This document shows positions 6,909 through 8,772 of a stretch of 8,772 nucleotides of DNA, piece after piece (within the stretch, counting starts at the first letter, position 1; every line of letters begins with the position of its first letter). The translations under genes and the position numbers were made by a program. The notes under the pieces were generated by a model that did not search any database, was not told the DNA's origin, and saw only the letters and a list, made by a program, of their open reading frames with translations. Location: the NCBI RefSeq assembly GCF_043951915.1, contig NZ_JBINJD010000192.1, positions 1-8,772 on the forward strand, read 5' to 3'. The stretch is from Alienimonas sp043951915 (GTDB taxonomy: Bacteria; Planctomycetota; Planctomycetia; Planctomycetales; Planctomycetaceae).

Positions 6909-6945
6909 CGCCGTCACGTTCCTTTTCGACCGCCCCCCGGCGGCG

Positions 6946-6980
6946 TCCCCCGTCGCTCTCGCTCCCGGGGGTCAGGGGGA
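6946..6980 (+). other. Possible alternative hairpins just upstream of SulP start
   Basis: One C-rich arm can pair with either of two G-rich arms. CCCCCG (6947-6952) pairs with CGGGGG (6966-6971), or TCCCCC (6946-6951) pairs with GGGGGA (6975-6980). The second G-run is the only strongly purine-rich block near the start, although at about 20 bases from the ATG it is too distant for a normal Shine-Dalgarno sequence. Confidence 0.2.
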
Positions 6981-7001
6981 GATGCCGGAACCGATTCGCC
7001 C

Positions 7002-8747
7002 ATGCTTCAGTTTTTTCGCCAGCGTCAACGCAGCATCAAGGACGACACGCTCTCCGGCCTCACCGTCGCCCTGGCGCTGGTTCCGGAAGCGGTCGCGTTC
7101 GCCTTCGTGGCGGGGGTGGAGCCGATCATCGCGCTGTACTCGGCCTTTTTCCTCTGCCTCGGGGCGGCCGTGTTGGGCGGGCGGCCGGGGATGATCTCCG
7201 GGGCGACGGGGGCGATGGCGGTCGTCGTGATCGGGCTCGTGCAGATGCACGGGGTCGAATACCTCTTCCCGACGGTGATTCTCTGCGGGTTGATTCAGAT
7301 CGCGGTCGGGGCGGCGAGACTCGGGGTGCTGATCCGCATCGTGCCGCACTCGGTGATGCTGGGATTCGTCAACGGGCTGGCGATCGTCATTTTGATGGCC
7401 CAGTTCGGCAGTTTTCAGACGGTGGACGCCGCCGGGGAGCTGGTTCCCCTCAGCGGGCCGGCGCTCTGGATCATGCTGGGGCTGATCGCGGTCACGATGC
7501 TGATCATCTGGGGGTTGCCGAAGCTGACCCGGGCGGTGCCCTCCTCGCTGGCGGCGATCCTCACCGTTTCGCTGGCGGCGGCCGGCATCAACGCCTGGGC
7601 CGACCCCGGGCTGATCGCCGAGGGGCAGTCGAATGTCGTGCCCACGGTCGGCGACATGCTGGCCACGAACAAGAAAGCGTTCGAGGCGAACAAGGCCCGC
7701 ACGCTGCTCGAAGAGGAACGCGAGGCCGACCCGGACGCCGAACTCGACCCGGAACTGGTGCAGGCCGCGGTGGCCTCCGCCCTGACGGCGGTGGACGAGG
7801 ACCCGGAGAGCCGCAGCATCGCCGGCGGGCTCCCGCGGCCGTTCTTCCTCGAGTGGGCGCTGCCGCCGGTCTCCTGGGAGACGCTGTGGATCATCCTGCC
7901 GTTCGCCCTGACGCTGGCCGGGGTCGGGCTGATCGAATCGCTGATGACCCTCGCCCTGATCGACGAAATCACCGAGACCCGCGGTCAGAGCAACCGGGAG
8001 TGCTTCGGCCAGGGAGCCTCGAACGTGATCTGCGGCTTTTTCGGCGGGATGGGCGGCTGCGCGATGATCGGCCAGAGCCTCATTAACGTGAACAGCGGCG
8101 GTCGCGGCCGGCTCAGCGGAATTGTGGCCGCCTGCGCCCTGCTGGCCTTCGTGCTCTTCCTGGCGCCGTGGATTCAGATGATCCCGATGCCCGCCCTGGT
8201 GGGGGTCATGTTCATGGTCGTCATCGGCACCTTCGAGTGGGCCAGCCTGAAGATGTTCCGCCGCATGCCGCCGATCGACGTGTTCGTGATGCTGCTGGTC
8301 GCCGGCTACACCGTGGTGATGCACGACCTCGCCAGCGCCGTGGTGCTGGGCGTGATCGTCTCGGCGCTCGCCTTCGCCTGGACCCACGCCACGCACCTGG
8401 GAGCCGATATCAAGCTGAACGAGCACGGCAGCAAGATTTATCAGCTGCACGGCCCGCTCTTCTTCGCCAGCGTCGCTTCGTTCAAGGAGCTGTTCAATCC
8501 GCGGGAGGACCCGGACGACGTGGTCGTCGACTTCTACTACACCCGCGTTTACGACCAGTCCGGGCTGGAGGCGATCAACTCGCTGGCGGAGAAGTACGGC
8601 TCCCTCGGCAAGCGGCTCCACCTCACGCACCTCTCGCCGGAGTGCCGCAGGCTGCTGGACCGGGCCGGCGAACTGGTCGAGGTGAACCTCAGCGAGGACC
8701 CGCAGTACCACGTCGCCACCGACCGGTTCAGCAAGCTCGGCAAGTGA
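7002..8747 (+). CDS. SulP-family anion transporter with STAS domain
   Basis: A 581-residue inner-membrane secondary transporter of the SulP (SLC26-like) family, which moves sulfate, bicarbonate or other anions. Conserved pieces are in order: the first membrane segment GLTVALALVPEAVAFAFVAG (19-38), GGRPGMISGATGAM (59-72), the membrane helix containing VMLGFVNGLAIVIL, and GLIESLMTLALIDEITETRG beginning at 309. The last 110 residues form a cytoplasmic STAS domain starting near 474 (EHGSKIYQLHGPLFFASV) with the conserved DQSG at 518-521. Between the predicted seventh and eighth membrane segments lies an acidic, helix-prone insertion of about 50 residues (about 221-271) that I do not expect in this family; by the usual topology it would face the periplasm. 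The ATG at 7002 is the only start just ahead of the first conserved segment; only a weak GGAA lies 11 bases upstream. It is divergent from the sulfatase unit, so sulfate is an attractive but unproven substrate. Only 25 bases follow the stop codon, with no visible terminator. Confidence 0.95.
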   Translation: MLQFFRQRQRSIKDDTLSGLTVALALVPEAVAFAFVAGVEPIIALYSAFFLCLGAAVLGGRPGMISGATGAMAVVVIGLVQMHGVEYLFPTVILCGLIQIAVGAARLGVLIRIVPHSVMLGFVNGLAIVILMAQFGSFQTVDAAGELVPLSGPALWIMLGLIAVTMLIIWGLPKLTRAVPSSLAAILTVSLAAAGINAWADPGLIAEGQSNVVPTVGDMLATNKKAFEANKARTLLEEEREADPDAELDPELVQAAVASALTAVDEDPESRSIAGGLPRPFFLEWALPPVSWETLWIILPFALTLAGVGLIESLMTLALIDEITETRGQSNRECFGQGASNVICGFFGGMGGCAMIGQSLINVNSGGRGRLSGIVAACALLAFVLFLAPWIQMIPMPALVGVMFMVVIGTFEWASLKMFRRMPPIDVFVMLLVAGYTVVMHDLASAVVLGVIVSALAFAWTHATHLGADIKLNEHGSKIYQLHGPLFFASVASFKELFNPREDPDDVVVDFYYTRVYDQSGLEAINSLAEKYGSLGKRLHLTHLSPECRRLLDRAGELVEVNLSEDPQYHVATDRFSKLGK

Positions 8748-8772
8748 CGCGGGGGCGGACCGTGCGGCAGCG

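Larger units (their letters stand above)
6626..7001. other. Divergent intergenic spacer with promoters and dyads
   Basis: The 376 bases between the divergent haem-protein and SulP genes show no convincing gene; open frames here are Arg/Pro/Gly-rich and overlap both promoter regions. The left end holds a minus-strand promoter (6632-6660). The centre holds an inverted repeat (6702-6726), a possible plus-strand extended -10 (6785-6793) and four short palindromes (6769-6908). The last 60 bases before the SulP start contain C-runs and G-runs that can pair. The plus-strand leader would be about 200 bases long. Confidence 0.6.

Noticed and set aside
6622..6917. Two minus-strand frames of 77-90 codons upstream of the haem-protein gene
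   Set aside because: They are Arg/Gly/Pro-rich, overlap the predicted promoter and the palindromes, and show no motif.
6972..8711. Minus-strand open frame of 579 codons opposite the SulP gene
   Set aside because: It is full of His, Arg, Asp and Gln with no hydrophobic core. The plus-strand frame is a clear membrane transporter with a STAS domain.

Overview
The window looks like chromosomal DNA from a planctomycete (phylum Planctomycetota). By eye its G+C content is roughly 70% (not computed). The main taxonomic evidence is family content. An 814-residue protein carries the planctomycete cytochrome / DUF1587 / DUF1595 / DUF1592 / DUF1588 / DUF1585 domain series. A DUF1552 (HXXSHH) Tat-exported protein lies immediately downstream, and a secreted arylsulfatase-type protein follows. 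Planctomycetes are unusually rich in all three. Shine-Dalgarno sequences are mostly absent, which also fits, although the sulfatase has one.

Layout: positions 1-6625 hold four genes on the minus strand, read from right to left. They are the haem-binding DUF1592-type protein (6625-4181), the HXXSHH/DUF1552 protein (4088-2817), the sulfatase (2743-1178) and, after a 281-base gap, a secreted Gly-rich, partly collagen-like protein that leaves the window at base 1 (from 896). The first three are spaced by 92 and 73 bases and probably form one transcription unit. Their likely promoter is at 6632-6660, placed so that the transcript would start at or within a base or two of the ATG (a leaderless mRNA). 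A 376-base divergent spacer (6626-7001) is rich in dyad-symmetric elements. To its right a single plus-strand gene (7002-8747) encodes a SulP-family anion transporter with a C-terminal STAS domain and an unusual acidic insertion of about 50 residues.

How they may work together: every minus-strand product carries an export signal (Sec for the cytochrome-like protein, the sulfatase and the Gly-rich protein; Tat for the HXXSHH protein). The set therefore acts outside the cytoplasm, in the periplasm or at the surface. The sulfatase would remove sulfate esters, plausibly from a sulfated polysaccharide. The divergent SulP transporter could move the released sulfate, but its substrate cannot be read from sequence. 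The DUF1592 and DUF1552 families have no established biochemical function that I can name. No mobile element, CRISPR array, tRNA or rRNA was seen. The most interesting items are the exported haem-protein/HXXSHH/sulfatase unit with a Gly-rich protein next to it, the predicted leaderless promoter, the palindrome cluster in the divergent spacer, and the acidic SulP insertion.
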